The translations under genes were made by a program, and so were the position numbers. From G965247475 sp965247475 (GTDB lineage: Bacteria > Chloroflexota > UBA11872): 64,000 nucleotides of DNA. This document shows positions 8,008 to 17,169 of this stretch, piece after piece. Location: the NCBI GenBank assembly GCA_965247475.1, contig OZ252016.1, positions 992,001 to 1,056,000 of the forward strand, written 5' to 3'. Each line of letters opens with the position of its first letter. Position 1 is the first letter of the stretch. The notes under the pieces were generated by a model, which saw only the letters and a program-made list of their open reading frames with translations, was not told the origin of the DNA and did not search any database.

Positions 8008-9854
8008 ATGAGACGACCCGCGTTCGCCTTTGACGATCGAGCCACCACAGTTCTGGTCGCGGCATCGACCGTGCTGGGGCTGGAGGCGATTCGCGTCTTC
8101 GCTACGCAAACCGTATGGGTCCTCGGCGAGACCTCGAACCGGCTCGTTCTGGCCTGGTCGCGCTCGGCGGATTTTTCGCGTGGCCGCTGGCCCGATGGCT
8201 GGGCGAGCGGTCGATGCGGCTGCGCGCCCTGCTGCTGTTGGCGGGCGCGGCGGTGGTTGGGCAGATCTCCGCCGCACCGTGGGTCGACTTCGGCGCCGGG
8301 CTGGCCGGAACGATGGCGTTTGGATGGGTGCTCGCGCTGTCCGTGTCCCGGCTGGGGCACGTGGCGGCGGCCGCGGTTGCGTTCGGGCTGGCGGCTGACC
8401 TGGCGATTCGAGCCGTGCTGGTCACGGTCGACGCGCCGTTCGCGCACGAGCCCGCCGCGTCCGGGATCGTGGCGGGGCTGGTTGCGATCGTCCTAGTGCT
8501 GGCCTGGTTCGAAGTTCGGGCGGCGCCGCGTGAGGCGCGCGGATTGTGGGGCCTTTTTGCGGTCGGCCCCGTGCTGCTGATCTTCTTGGCGCTCAGCGGC
8601 AACTTCGGGCAGGTGGCGGAGCGGGCCGGGACCGACTTTCGGGCCGCGGCGCTCGCTATCGGAGCGGGAGCGGCCGTCGGCGCGTTGATGGCGGCTAGCG
8701 GGCGACAGCTCGCGCTCATGCGCCCACGATTCCTGCCCGCGGTTGGAGGTACCGCGCTGACCGTGCTCGGATACGCGCTCTTCGCCGTCGGCGGCATTGC
8801 CGCGCTGGTGGGCGCGGGACTGCTGGCGGCGGGTCTTCCATTGCTGTTGATGGCGGCCTGGCGTCTCATTGGCGCCGACCGCGGGACGGCGCGACCGGTC
8901 GTGGCGGCGACGCTCGGTCTGCTGGCCGTCGCCGTGCTGCTGTTCGCCTACTACTCGTTCTACTCGCCCGACTGGCCGTTGCCGGCCGCTCTTGGCCTGG
9001 CGGTGCTCGCCGCGTTCGCGGCGTCCGCGCGGCGGGGGAGCAGGGATCAGGCCGAGGAGTCCCGATCCTGGTCACCGGTCGCCGCCGCGATCGCGGCGGC
9101 GGTGGTATTCGTGCCCTCCGGGGCCGCGGCGGTGGTAATCGCGCCCGCGACGCCCGACCCGAGCGCCGCGGCCCAAACGGCAGTCGTCATGACCTACAAC
9201 ATCCGGCAAGGATTCGGACTCGAGGGACGATTCGACCTCGAGGCGGTCGCGGAGACGATCGAGCGGGAAGGCGCGGACGTGGTCGGGCTCCAGGAGGTCG
9301 GCCGCGGTTGGATCATCTCCGGCGCCGCCGACCAGCTCACCTGGCTGTCCCGCCGACTCGACATGCCCTACGTCTTCGGCTCGAACATCGGCGACACCTG
9401 GGGGAACGCGCTCCTGACGCGCTTGCCCATGAGCGCCGAGAACCGGCAATTCGACAACCCCGGCCGCGTGCCGCGCGGCGTGCTGGCCGCCAACGTCCAG
9501 CTCGGCGCCGGCAGTTTGACTGTCCTGAACACACACTTCGATCACGAGGAGGATGGCGGTCCGACCCGGCGCGAGCAGGCCGCGGACGTGCTCGACGAGT
9601 GGGCACAGCGCCCGGCGACCGTGCTGCTCGGCGACTTCAACGCGGGGCCTGGCGCCGCCGAGGTGCAGACGCTGCTCGCCGCGGGATTCCACAACGCCGA
9701 TGACTCCGGCCGGCCGACTTTTGCGTCCGATGAACCGATGGAGACGATCGACTACGTGCTCGCGACGCCGGACCTCGCGGTTCTCGATGCACGCCGGCCG
9801 GACTCGACGGCATCCGACCATCTGCCGGTGATCGTCGAATACGGACTCCCGTGA
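8008..9854 (+). CDS. Membrane-anchored endonuclease/exonuclease/phosphatase (EEP) protein, one frameshift near its 5' end
   Basis: The C-terminal about 240 residues form an EEP (DNase I-like) domain with the full set of motifs: MTYNIRQG (Asn), VGLQEVGRGW (Glu), VLNTHFDHEE (His), LLGDFNAGPG (Asp/Asn), TIDYVLATP (Asp) and ASDHLPVIVE (Asp-His). Before it are about 300 residues of Ala/Leu/Val-rich membrane helices (about 9). The open frame as it stands begins at ATG 8115, but family-like sequence starts at ATG 8008 in another frame (MRRPAFAFDDRATTVLVAAS, then ALEAIRVF-type helix). It joins the main frame between about 8140 and 8160, where LVALGGFFAWPLARWLG continues the helix. I infer a single-base indel in the sequence or the gene. 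Likely hydrolyses a phosphodiester on the outer face or in the membrane. Confidence 0.8.
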
Positions 9855-9953
9855 CCCCGGTGTCCGGCGAGCCGCGGCGGTGCCAGTACGCCGGGTCCTG
9901 AGATACGGCTAAGGGCCGCGACCCGCGACGATGCGGAGGCGGCCGGTGTTCTG

Positions 9954-10535
9954 GTGGCGGCTTCGGCCGGGGAGCTTGCTGGACCGATCTTTGGCCTCGA
10001 CGACGTTGACCGGGCCATTGGCTATTTCGCCCGCCTGTTTGCGACGCGCGGGAGCGACTGGAGCTTCGACATCACCACCGCCGCCGAGCAGGACGGGCGC
10101 GTGGTCGGCATGGTGTCCCATCGCTCGGCTCGGGAGGAGCTCCGCCGCGACTTGATGAGCGGCGTCGCCGTGATGAGGGTGTATGGGCTGCTCGGGTCGG
10201 CCAGGCTCGGTTGGCGAATGCGGCACCTGGTATCGCCGCGCCGACCGGCCGGTCGCGGCGAGCACTACATCACCTTTCTCGCGGTGGACGCGGGCCATCG
10301 GAATCGCGGCATTGGCTCGATGCTCCTGGATTCGGCGCACGCCGCGGCCGGAGCGGCCGGCGCCTCGCGGGTCGGCCTGGAAGTGCTGATCGAGAACCAT
10401 GCCGGCCGCCGCCTGTACGAACGGCACGGCTACGAGGAAATCGCGCGGAAGCGGAGCGAGGGTCTCAGACGACTGACCGGTGTCAGCGGCCTGATCTACA
10501 TGGCGCGGCCGGTGGAGGGATCGGCGGCCGGCTAG
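9954..10535 (+). CDS. GNAT family N-acetyltransferase
   Basis: Acetyl-CoA binding motif A is clear: ITFLAVDAGHRNRGIGSMLL (R-x-x-G-x-G), followed by motif B LEVLIENHAGRRLYERHGYEE, giving a complete C-terminal GNAT core. The only common start codon in frame is GTG 9954, but family-like sequence (IRLRAATRDDAEAAGVL, strand 1 and helix 1) begins at about 9903 in the same frame with no ATG, GTG or TTG before it. The true start may therefore be rare or lost. It follows the EEP gene by less than 50 bp in that extended reading. Its TAG stop overlaps by 4 bp (CTAG) the TAG of the convergent aldo/keto reductase. Substrate unknown. Confidence 0.8.
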   Translation: MAASAGELAGPIFGLDDVDRAIGYFARLFATRGSDWSFDITTAAEQDGRVVGMVSHRSAREELRRDLMSGVAVMRVYGLLGSARLGWRMRHLVSPRRPAGRGEHYITFLAVDAGHRNRGIGSMLLDSAHAAAGAAGASRVGLEVLIENHAGRRLYERHGYEEIARKRSEGLRRLTGVSGLIYMARPVEGSAAG

Positions 10536-11482
10536 CGTGCGGCGGACTGCTTCGGGAATCCGTGCAGGCTCTGGTGATACGGATGGTCGAACAGCGTGGT
10601 CGACTTGTACCACTCGAGCCGGCCGTCACCGGCGATCCGTCGAACCCGGTTCCGCAGCGCCTCTTGCTCGTTCTCAGGCATTGGGGTGAAGGACCGCGCG
10701 ATGCTCACGTCCTGCTCGACCTGCTGGATGGAGGTCTGGCCGCACGACAGCACACTGATCGGCTGCGAGAGCGCGTAACGTCGCAGCTCCTCGGCCGTCA
10801 ACCCGCCCTCGGTTATGAACTGGCCGCCGCCGCCCACCGACTTCATCCCGATGCAGGCGATCCCGCGCCGGTTCAGTTCGGGGAGCACCTCACGCTCGAA
10901 GCTCCGGTAGAGGCTGTCGAACACGCCGATCGGCATCTGGCACGCGTCCCACTCGAAATCCATCGCCAGCATGCGCTTGTGAATGTGCGGGCTCTTGTGG
11001 CCGGTGAAGCCGATGTACCGGACCTTGCCTTGCGCGCGCGCCTTCAACACAGCCTCGATAGCGCCGCCCGGTTCGAAGATCCACTCCGGATCGTTGTCGT
11101 AGTTCACCTCGTGGAGCTGCCAGAGGTCCAGGTAGTCGGTCCCCAGCCGCCTGAGACTGTCTTCCAGTTGCTCCAGTGCGCCGGCGGCGTCGCGTCGGCA
11201 CACCTTGCTCATCAAGAAGACCTCGTCCCGCCGCCCGTCGATCGCGCGGCCCACGATGGTCTCGCTGTACCCGTGCCCGGTCTCCACATTGCCGCCGTAG
11301 CACCACGCGGTGTCGACAAACGTAATGCCGGCGTCCAGCGCGGCGCGCACGATGCGCAGCGACTCAGCGTCTCCGAGGCCCTCCGTCGCGGCGTGCCCGC
11401 CGCCAAGCCCAACGATTGAGATCTCGTCGTCGTGCCGACCGAACGTGCGCGTGGGGAGCAGATGGGAGGTCGATCCGGTCAT
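10532..11482 (-). CDS. Aldo/keto reductase
   Basis: NAD(P)H-dependent carbonyl reductase with a (beta/alpha)8 barrel. The catalytic tetrad is visible: Asp and Tyr in FVDTAWCYGGNVETG (about residues 57 and 62), Lys in VFLMSKVCRRD and His in DLWQLHEVNYD. The C-terminus has the NADP-binding style QPISVLSCGQTSIQQVEQDV and ends with an RRIAGDGRLEWYK tail. The start is set at the ATG at 11482 (MTGSTSHLLPTRTFG); the frame stays open to 11548 but the extra residues look non-coding. It runs in the same direction as the tandem epimerase gene upstream (36 bp gap), so the two may form one unit acting on sugars. Substrate not assignable. Confidence 0.9.
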   Translation of the reverse strand: MTGSTSHLLPTRTFGRHDDEISIVGLGGGHAATEGLGDAESLRIVRAALDAGITFVDTAWCYGGNVETGHGYSETIVGRAIDGRRDEVFLMSKVCRRDAAGALEQLEDSLRRLGTDYLDLWQLHEVNYDNDPEWIFEPGGAIEAVLKARAQGKVRYIGFTGHKSPHIHKRMLAMDFEWDACQMPIGVFDSLYRSFEREVLPELNRRGIACIGMKSVGGGGQFITEGGLTAEELRRYALSQPISVLSCGQTSIQQVEQDVSIARSFTPMPENEQEALRNRVRRIAGDGRLEWYKSTTLFDHPYHQSLHGFPKQSAAR

Positions 11483-11517
11483 GCTGTCAGTCCTTGGCGG
11501 GGCGGCACATCCCGAAT

Positions 11518-13107
11518 CTACCGGATTCCGTCGAACGTGTATTCCCACAGCCGGTACGTGCCGCCCTTGGCGAGCACCGCGTCCGCGTAGTTCTCCGCGT
11601 CGTCCCGCGGACGATACCCGAGATCCATCGCGGCATTCGTGAGGTCCCAGTGGGCGCGCGCATTGTTCGAGACCCCGTAGTAGATGCCGTGCCGAATCCC
11701 CGGCGTCTCGATCGAGCGGCGTACGAGCTGGACTAGATCACCGGCACTCAACCACGACGAGAGGATGCGCGCGCCCATATCGAACGTGGATGGATCGGCG
11801 CGATACCGGTAGCTGCCGATTCGCAGGGAGATCACCTCGAGGCCATAGCGGTCCGAATACAGACGTCCGAGCGCCTCGCCCCAGACCTTGGCGGCGCCGT
11901 AGATGCTGTCCGGGCGCACGACCGATTCGGCGTCGCAGCGCTCGCCCGCCAGCTCGTACCACCCGGTCGCGTGATTCGAGCTGGCGAAGATCACCCGTCG
12001 CACGCCGGCGCGGCGCGCCGCCTCGTACGTGTTGAACACGTGCGCCATGTTCGGCGTGAGATACGCGTCGAAGTCGTCGTCGTCGTGGTTTGACTTGGCG
12101 TGCATGTGAACGACCACATCCTGTCCCGCGAAGGCCTCCGCGATCGTGTCGATGTCGTCGAAGCCCAGCACGCGGAATCGCGGGTCGTCGGACGGTTGCC
12201 GGGACGTGCCGGTGAGCTCGAAGACATCGCCGAGGTCCTCCATGAGCGTGCGGCCGATCTGACCGGTCGCGCCCGTGATCAGGACCTTCAGGCGTTCGCC
12301 GGTCGGCTCGCGGCGGTCGGGGGCTGGCTGCACGTCGCTTGTCGCATAGGGGTTGCGGGCGGCCGCTTCGCTGGCGGCCGGGACCTCCGCCGCGTAGTCC
12401 TCGGCGTTGTCCAGCGGCGCGTAACCCAGATCGACGGCGGCATTCGTCAGGTCCCAGTACGCGCGTGAGTTGTTAGAGATCCCGTAGTAGACGCCCCACG
12501 TGACCGCGGGCGCTTCGATGGATCGTCGGACGAGCTGGACCATGTCTCGATCGCTGATCCAGGTCGAGAGGATCCGCTTGCCCGGACCCCAATCGGGTGG
12601 GCGCTTGCGGTACAGGTAACTGCCGATGCGGAGGCACACGACTTGCAGTCCGAATCGATCCGCGTAGTACCGCCCGAACGCCTCGCCCCACGCCTTGGTG
12701 GCGCCGTAGATGCTGTCGGGGCGGAACACCGAGGCCGCGTCCGACCGCGCACCCGAGGTTTCATGCCACCCGGTCGCATGGTTGGAGCTGGCGAACACGA
12801 CCCGGGGGACGCCGGCCAGCCGGGCCGCCTCGTAGACATTGCGGACCGACACGATGTTCGGCTGCAGGTAGTCGTTCAGGTCGCAGCTGACGCCGGTCGA
12901 GAACCCGTGCATGAGCACGACCGCGTCGTGGCCGCGAAACGCGCTGGTCACGGTCTCGACATCGTCCAGCTCCAGCTGCGCCATCCGCGGGTCGTCGGTG
13001 GGCCGCCGCGAGGTGCCCGTGAGCTCGTAGACGTCGGCGAGATCCTCCATCAACGTGCGGCCGATCTTGCCGGTCGCTCCGGTGATGAGGACCTTCCGCT
13101 TGGCCAT
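11518..13107 (-). CDS. Tandem-duplicated NAD(P)-dependent epimerase/dehydratase (uronate-dehydrogenase-like SDR)
   Basis: A 529-residue protein made of two complete extended-SDR units joined by a linker at about residues 250-272. Unit 1 has VLITGATGKIGRTLMEDL and the catalytic YGATK. Unit 2 has VLITGATGQIGRTLMEDL and YGAAK. Both carry SSNHATGW, LRIGSY..R, RILS(T/S)W(I/L)S and YYG(I/V)SNN, a pattern I associate with uronate dehydrogenases that oxidise glucuronate or galacturonate to the aldarolactone. Both units keep the nucleotide motif and the Tyr/Lys pair, so both may be active. The two halves are highly similar in protein sequence, pointing to a fairly recent internal duplication. Usual family members are single-unit, about 265 residues. 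Confidence 0.88.
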   Translation of the reverse strand: MAKRKVLITGATGKIGRTLMEDLADVYELTGTSRRPTDDPRMAQLELDDVETVTSAFRGHDAVVLMHGFSTGVSCDLNDYLQPNIVSVRNVYEAARLAGVPRVVFASSNHATGWHETSGARSDAASVFRPDSIYGATKAWGEAFGRYYADRFGLQVVCLRIGSYLYRKRPPDWGPGKRILSTWISDRDMVQLVRRSIEAPAVTWGVYYGISNNSRAYWDLTNAAVDLGYAPLDNAEDYAAEVPAASEAAARNPYATSDVQPAPDRREPTGERLKVLITGATGQIGRTLMEDLGDVFELTGTSRQPSDDPRFRVLGFDDIDTIAEAFAGQDVVVHMHAKSNHDDDDFDAYLTPNMAHVFNTYEAARRAGVRRVIFASSNHATGWYELAGERCDAESVVRPDSIYGAAKVWGEALGRLYSDRYGLEVISLRIGSYRYRADPSTFDMGARILSSWLSAGDLVQLVRRSIETPGIRHGIYYGVSNNARAHWDLTNAAMDLGYRPRDDAENYADAVLAKGGTYRLWEYTFDGIR

Positions 13108-13239
13108 TCGCGGGCTAGCCCTTCGCTGGACGATGACGCGAACACACGCGCCGCCGAAGCATACCGACGGGTCTGAGCGGACACGAATGTACGAACATCC
13201 GCCGCGAGCGTGCGTTCACGGCAGGCGCCGGCCCGCGAG

Positions 13240-13477
13240 GGCGGTTCGGGAACCGCCGTTACCGTCGATCGCCGAAACTGTTCGAGAGTCATTCCGAGCG
13301 GAGCGAGGAATCTCATGGTCACCGGACCGGCGAAGGCGCGTCCTGCATACATCGAAGGGCCTGTACGGAGTCACGCCATTCCCGTGCACCCTGAGCGTGT
13401 CGAAGGTGGGGCACGGGCCACCGGACAGCAGCCCAAGGCAAGACTGGCCAGCCTGCGACGGCGGTTCGCGAACCGCC
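13240..13477. repeat. Palindrome-rich intergenic spacer with two copies of an 18-bp palindrome
   Basis: Two copies of GGCGGTTC-GN-GAACCGCC lie at 13240-13257 and 13460-13477 (8-bp arms, 2-bp centre GG or GC). Between them are ATTCCGAGCGGAGCGAGGAAT at 13291-13311, which has ATTCC/GGAAT ends, and a hairpin at 13381-13417 with arms CCCGTGC/GCACGGG enclosing CTGAGCGTGTCGAAGG. These look like dispersed REP-type palindromes. No gene is supported between 13108 and 13559. The hairpins could also help end transcription between the minus-strand comM and epimerase genes. Confidence 0.6.
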
Positions 13478-13559
13478 CAACCTCTGAGCGCCGCAACTGG
13501 ATGCCGGGTGCGCCGCGTAGCCGCGGATGTGGCGCGTCTATTCCGGAATGGGAGGGGCG

Positions 13560-15077
13560 CTAGAGCTCCAGGCGCGGTCGGTACTGCAGCGCCTCGGCTA
13601 GGCTCTCGGGGGAGATGATCTCGTCGCCGGCAAGGTCCGCGATCGTGCGTCCAAGCTTGAGAATCCGGTGATGACCCCGGCCGCTGAGCTCCATGCGATC
13701 ATGCGCGCTCCGCAGCAGTGATTCCGCCGTGTCTTCGAGCTCACACAACTCCGGGACGAGCCGCGCGGGAATCTCGGCGTTCACATGCAGGTCATGGGCC
13801 GCGAGCCGCTCGCGCTGTCGATCGCGTGCCGCGGCGACCCGCGCCCGCACGTGGGCGGACGTATCGGCGTCGGGCTTGGCGGCCATCTTCTGGTATGGGA
13901 TCCGCGGCACTTCCACGTGCACGTCGATCCGATCCAGCAGCGGACCTGAGATGCGCTGACGGTAGCGGCGTGCCGCCTCGGCCGAGAACGTGCCGCTATC
14001 CGAGCCCTGCTCCGCGAATCCCGACGGGGATGGATTCATCGCCGCGATCAGCATCAGCCGGGCCGGCATGTTCACGGAGTAGGCTGCGCGAGTGATCGTG
14101 ATGTCACCGTCCTCGAGCGGCTGACGCAGCGCCTCCAGCGACTGGCGGCCAAACTCGGGAAACTCATCGAGAAACAGCACGCCGCGATGCGCCAGCGTGA
14201 TCTCACCTGGGCGCGGCGAGCTCCCGCCGCCCACCAACCCGACATGCGTGACGGTGTGATGAGGCGCGCGAAACGGACGTGCGGCCATCAGCGGGCGGTT
14301 GTTGGGAAGCAGGCCGGCGACGCTGTACACGCGCGTGACCTCGATAGCCTCGTCGAGATGCATCGGCGGCAGGATCGATGGCACTGCGCGGGCCAGCAGA
14401 GTCTTGCCGGAGCCCGGCGGCCCGATCATCAGCACGTTGTGGGCGCCCGCGGCCGCGACCTCGAGCGCGCGCTTCACGTGCTCCTGCCCGCGGACGTGGG
14501 CGAAGTCCACCGGGTACGCGTCGACGTCGATTTCGATCTCAGTGGGCGGCGCCGGCTCGATCTCCACCATGCCGGCGTAGTGCGCGAGCAGCTGCTGCAG
14601 CGAGTCGACCGGGCGAATCTCGATGTCCCGGACGATCGCGGCCTCCGGGGCGTCAACCGCGGGCACGAACGCCTTCGTGACCCCCGCGTCGCGTGCCATC
14701 GCGATCATCGGCAGGATGCCCTGTGTGTGCCGAACGCCGCCGTCCAGCGACAGCTCGCCAAGGAATACCGCTTTGGAATCGGGGAAGGGCTCGATCTGGC
14801 CGGACGCGGCCAGAATCCCGACCGCCATCGCGAGATCGTGAACCGGCCCTTCCTTGCGCACGTCGGCGGGCGCGAGGTTCACCGTCAGCCGCCGGTTCGG
14901 AAACTGGGCGCCGCTGTTCCTGATCGCCGCCTTGGTTCGATCGCGGGATTCCTGAACCGCGGTATCGGGCAGCCCCACGATCACATGATTGGGGAGCCCC
15001 TGGGAGATATCGACCTCAACGTCCACCAGCGCGCCGTCAAGGCCGATTACCACGCAGCTCCGCGCCTTCGCGAGCAT
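13560..15077 (-). CDS. comM: YifB/ComM family Mg-chelatase-like AAA+ ATPase
   Basis: A 505-residue protein with ComM architecture: an N-terminal Lon-protease-S5-like domain (GLDGALVDVEVDISQGLPNHVIVG, then GELSLDGGVRHTQG), the Mg-chelatase AAA+ core with Walker A MIGPPGSGKTLLARA (about residue 220), HHTVTHVGLVGGGSSPRPGEITLAH, Walker B GVLFLDEFPEF, and the C-terminal helical domain AHDRMELSGRGHHRILKLGRTIADL. ComM is a hexameric helicase that promotes branch migration during natural transformation. The length matches the family. The start ATG at 15077 gives MLAKARSCVVIGLDG, as in homologues. Monocistronic here, 58 bp from the lipoprotein gene upstream. Confidence 0.93.
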   Translation of the reverse strand: MLAKARSCVVIGLDGALVDVEVDISQGLPNHVIVGLPDTAVQESRDRTKAAIRNSGAQFPNRRLTVNLAPADVRKEGPVHDLAMAVGILAASGQIEPFPDSKAVFLGELSLDGGVRHTQGILPMIAMARDAGVTKAFVPAVDAPEAAIVRDIEIRPVDSLQQLLAHYAGMVEIEPAPPTEIEIDVDAYPVDFAHVRGQEHVKRALEVAAAGAHNVLMIGPPGSGKTLLARAVPSILPPMHLDEAIEVTRVYSVAGLLPNNRPLMAARPFRAPHHTVTHVGLVGGGSSPRPGEITLAHRGVLFLDEFPEFGRQSLEALRQPLEDGDITITRAAYSVNMPARLMLIAAMNPSPSGFAEQGSDSGTFSAEAARRYRQRISGPLLDRIDVHVEVPRIPYQKMAAKPDADTSAHVRARVAAARDRQRERLAAHDLHVNAEIPARLVPELCELEDTAESLLRSAHDRMELSGRGHHRILKLGRTIADLAGDEIISPESLAEALQYRPRLEL

Positions 15078-15135
15078 GGCTGGATTCTACCGGCGGGCTA
15101 CTGCGGCAAACGGATATGCGCGCGCGCCGCGTCGT

Positions 15136-15696
15136 CTAGCACGGCCCGGTGCATTGGTGTGGCTGCCCGGTCTGGCCGGTCGTGTGCACGCTGAACGTGA
15201 AGGCGAGTCGCTTGACAGGCTCTCCCGACCGCGCGGCCGGATCGCGCTCCACCAGCTCGACGATGACGTCGGTCTCCCCCCGGCCCGACCCGCGAAACTC
15301 GAGCACTTTCGCCGCGATGGTGGGATCGCCGATCAGATCGCCCGTCTCGAAGGCCAGCTGCCCGTCCACCGCGTACCAGTCGAGGAAGAGGGCGTCGGGC
15401 TTCTGGGCGAACCGCCACCGGAACTCGGATGCGTCGTCGCCCTCCAGATGGATCTCCGTGCCTTTCTTGTCCGGGAGTCCGATCTCATACTGGAAGTAGT
15501 CGACATCGATCACGCGTCCGGCGTCGGCCTCGGTGAGCACATCGTGTTGCGCGGCCACGGCGCCGGAATGCGTGGAGCGTGCCTCGCCGCCGTCGGCCCC
15601 CTCGCCGCAGGCAATGAACACCGGAATCGTGAGCAGGGCCAGCGTGGCGATCACGCGGCGGATGTGGACGACGGGCCGGTTTTCTAGTGCGGTCAC
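15136..15696 (-). CDS. Small lipoprotein of unknown function
   Basis: A 186-residue protein with an N-terminal hydrophobic segment VIATLALLTIPVFIACG ending in a lipobox-like F-I-A-C, so it is probably a lipid-anchored extracytoplasmic protein. The mature part has LTEADAGRVI, GLPDKKGTEIHLEGDDAS and AAKVLEFRG followed by TDVIVELVERDPA. Broken relatives of the same family occur twice more in the window: the N-terminal half at 43744-44052 (+) and the C-terminal half near 45467-45625 (-). No known domain is recognised. The first ATG is at 15696; a later start within the signal region is possible. Gene is real by the paralogy and the signal peptide. Confidence 0.75.
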   Translation of the reverse strand: MTALENRPVVHIRRVIATLALLTIPVFIACGEGADGGEARSTHSGAVAAQHDVLTEADAGRVIDVDYFQYEIGLPDKKGTEIHLEGDDASEFRWRFAQKPDALFLDWYAVDGQLAFETGDLIGDPTIAAKVLEFRGSGRGETDVIVELVERDPAARSGEPVKRLAFTFSVHTTGQTGQPHQCTGPC

Positions 15697-15834
15697 TGTC
15701 GTAACCCGGTGAGTGCTGACCGCTGAAGCTTAATGCACACGCCGGTCATCGGTGGCCCGGCGTGCCCCAACCGTGGAATCGATTGTGTTCGGCCGGGGAG
15801 CACGCCGACGCACGGCGTCCCGATGCGCCGATGC

Positions 15835-17103
15835 CTAGGGATTCTGTTGCGGCGTTTCGGGCGGAGGCACCAGCGGGATCTGATCGGCGACGGGCACAAC
15901 CTCGGCCTGCTGATGTGTTTCGACGGTGGCGCGAATCACGCGTACTCCAACTATCGAGGCGGCTGTCAAGGCCGCGACGAAGAACAGCCCGAGTGCGCCG
16001 AAACCGCGCACGTCCAGCAGCGCACCCAGCAGCGGCGGCATCGCGAGATTCACACCGTCGGTCATGAATTGGACGATCCCCATGAACCGGCCGATGTCCG
16101 CCGGCGGCGATCTATCCGCGGCCAGCAGCGGGATCAGCGGCGCGGTGAACCCGACGGTCGAGGCCGCCAGGCCGAGCACGATGTAGAACCCGAGTTGGAC
16201 CGGGAACACCATCAGCACGCAGGCGGCGGCGCTGATCAATGTGCCGGCCAGCAACGCCGGCGTGCGGCCCGCGCGGTCGATCAGCGTTCCGGAGGCGAAC
16301 ATAACCACCAGCCCCGCGGCCGCGAACAAGCTCAGCCAGAGACCGGCGCCCGCGGGATCGAGCTGGAGACCCTCGGTGCCGTAGAGCGGCAGCACGATCC
16401 GGTGGAGCGAGCTCATCGTGCCCCAGGTGAGGGCGCTGACGGCGACGACCGCGAGCACGTTGCGCAGGGATACCAAGGCTGGCAGGCGCAGGCGCACTCG
16501 GCCGCTGGAGGGGCGGGCCGGCGGCGCCGCGCTGGCGATGGTCCACGCGATGCCCGCGGCGACGACGCTGAGTGCGGCCGCCAGCACGAATATGCTGCGC
16601 CATCCCAGCGCATTCGCGAGCACGCCGGCGGCGAGCGGGGCCAGCAGCATCCCCAGCCCCCAGCCGGCCATGGTGCGCCCCACCGCACGGCCGCGCTCAC
16701 GCGGAGAGCTGCTGCGAACGATGTACGCCATCCCGGCCATGAACACGAAAGCGGTCCCGGCGCCGGTGATGACTCCCGACAGCACCAGCAACTCGAATAC
16801 GGGGGCGACCGCGGATACGAGCGATCCGAGGCCCACGAGCAGGCTGCCTGCACTGATGAGCACTCGCGGGCGATAGCGGTCGGCGAGATAGCCGACGGGA
16901 ATCGTAGTCAATCCACGACCGAGCGCCTGCATGCCCGCGATCAGTCCCAGCGAAGCGAAGCTGACGTCGAACTCGGCGCGGATCGTGCTCAGCACCGGCG
17001 CGATAGCGCTCAGCCCGAACGCCATCATGGCGAACGTCGTGAACGCCGCGGCGAATGGGTAGTGGACGAGGCTGGCCGCCGCGCGGCTCACATGCGAACG
17101 CAA
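15835..17103 (-). CDS. Major facilitator superfamily transporter
   Basis: A 422-residue protein with about 12 hydrophobic helices. The MFS motif A between helices 2 and 3 is seen as GYLADRYRPRVLISAGSLL, and a related loop between helices 8 and 9 as GTLIDRAGRTPALLAG, showing the two-half pseudo-symmetry. Helix 5 carries the glycine-rich GRTMAGWGLGMLLAPLAAG. The central loop (ASAAPPARPSSGRVRLRLP) is the usual cytoplasmic connector. Substrate class cannot be read from sequence; the loop motifs fit drug-efflux or sugar/metabolite carriers of the DHA/YfcJ-like type. Flanked by the lipoprotein gene and, upstream, the sulfatase remnant. Confidence 0.88.
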   Translation of the reverse strand: MRSHVSRAAASLVHYPFAAAFTTFAMMAFGLSAIAPVLSTIRAEFDVSFASLGLIAGMQALGRGLTTIPVGYLADRYRPRVLISAGSLLVGLGSLVSAVAPVFELLVLSGVITGAGTAFVFMAGMAYIVRSSSPRERGRAVGRTMAGWGLGMLLAPLAAGVLANALGWRSIFVLAAALSVVAAGIAWTIASAAPPARPSSGRVRLRLPALVSLRNVLAVVAVSALTWGTMSSLHRIVLPLYGTEGLQLDPAGAGLWLSLFAAAGLVVMFASGTLIDRAGRTPALLAGTLISAAACVLMVFPVQLGFYIVLGLAASTVGFTAPLIPLLAADRSPPADIGRFMGIVQFMTDGVNLAMPPLLGALLDVRGFGALGLFFVAALTAASIVGVRVIRATVETHQQAEVVPVADQIPLVPPPETPQQNP

Positions 17104-17169
17104 GTTCGGCCTCGTCTGCAGTGGAGTGCCCCATCGTAGCGGCTCACCGGCGGTCCTCCCGCGACGCGG

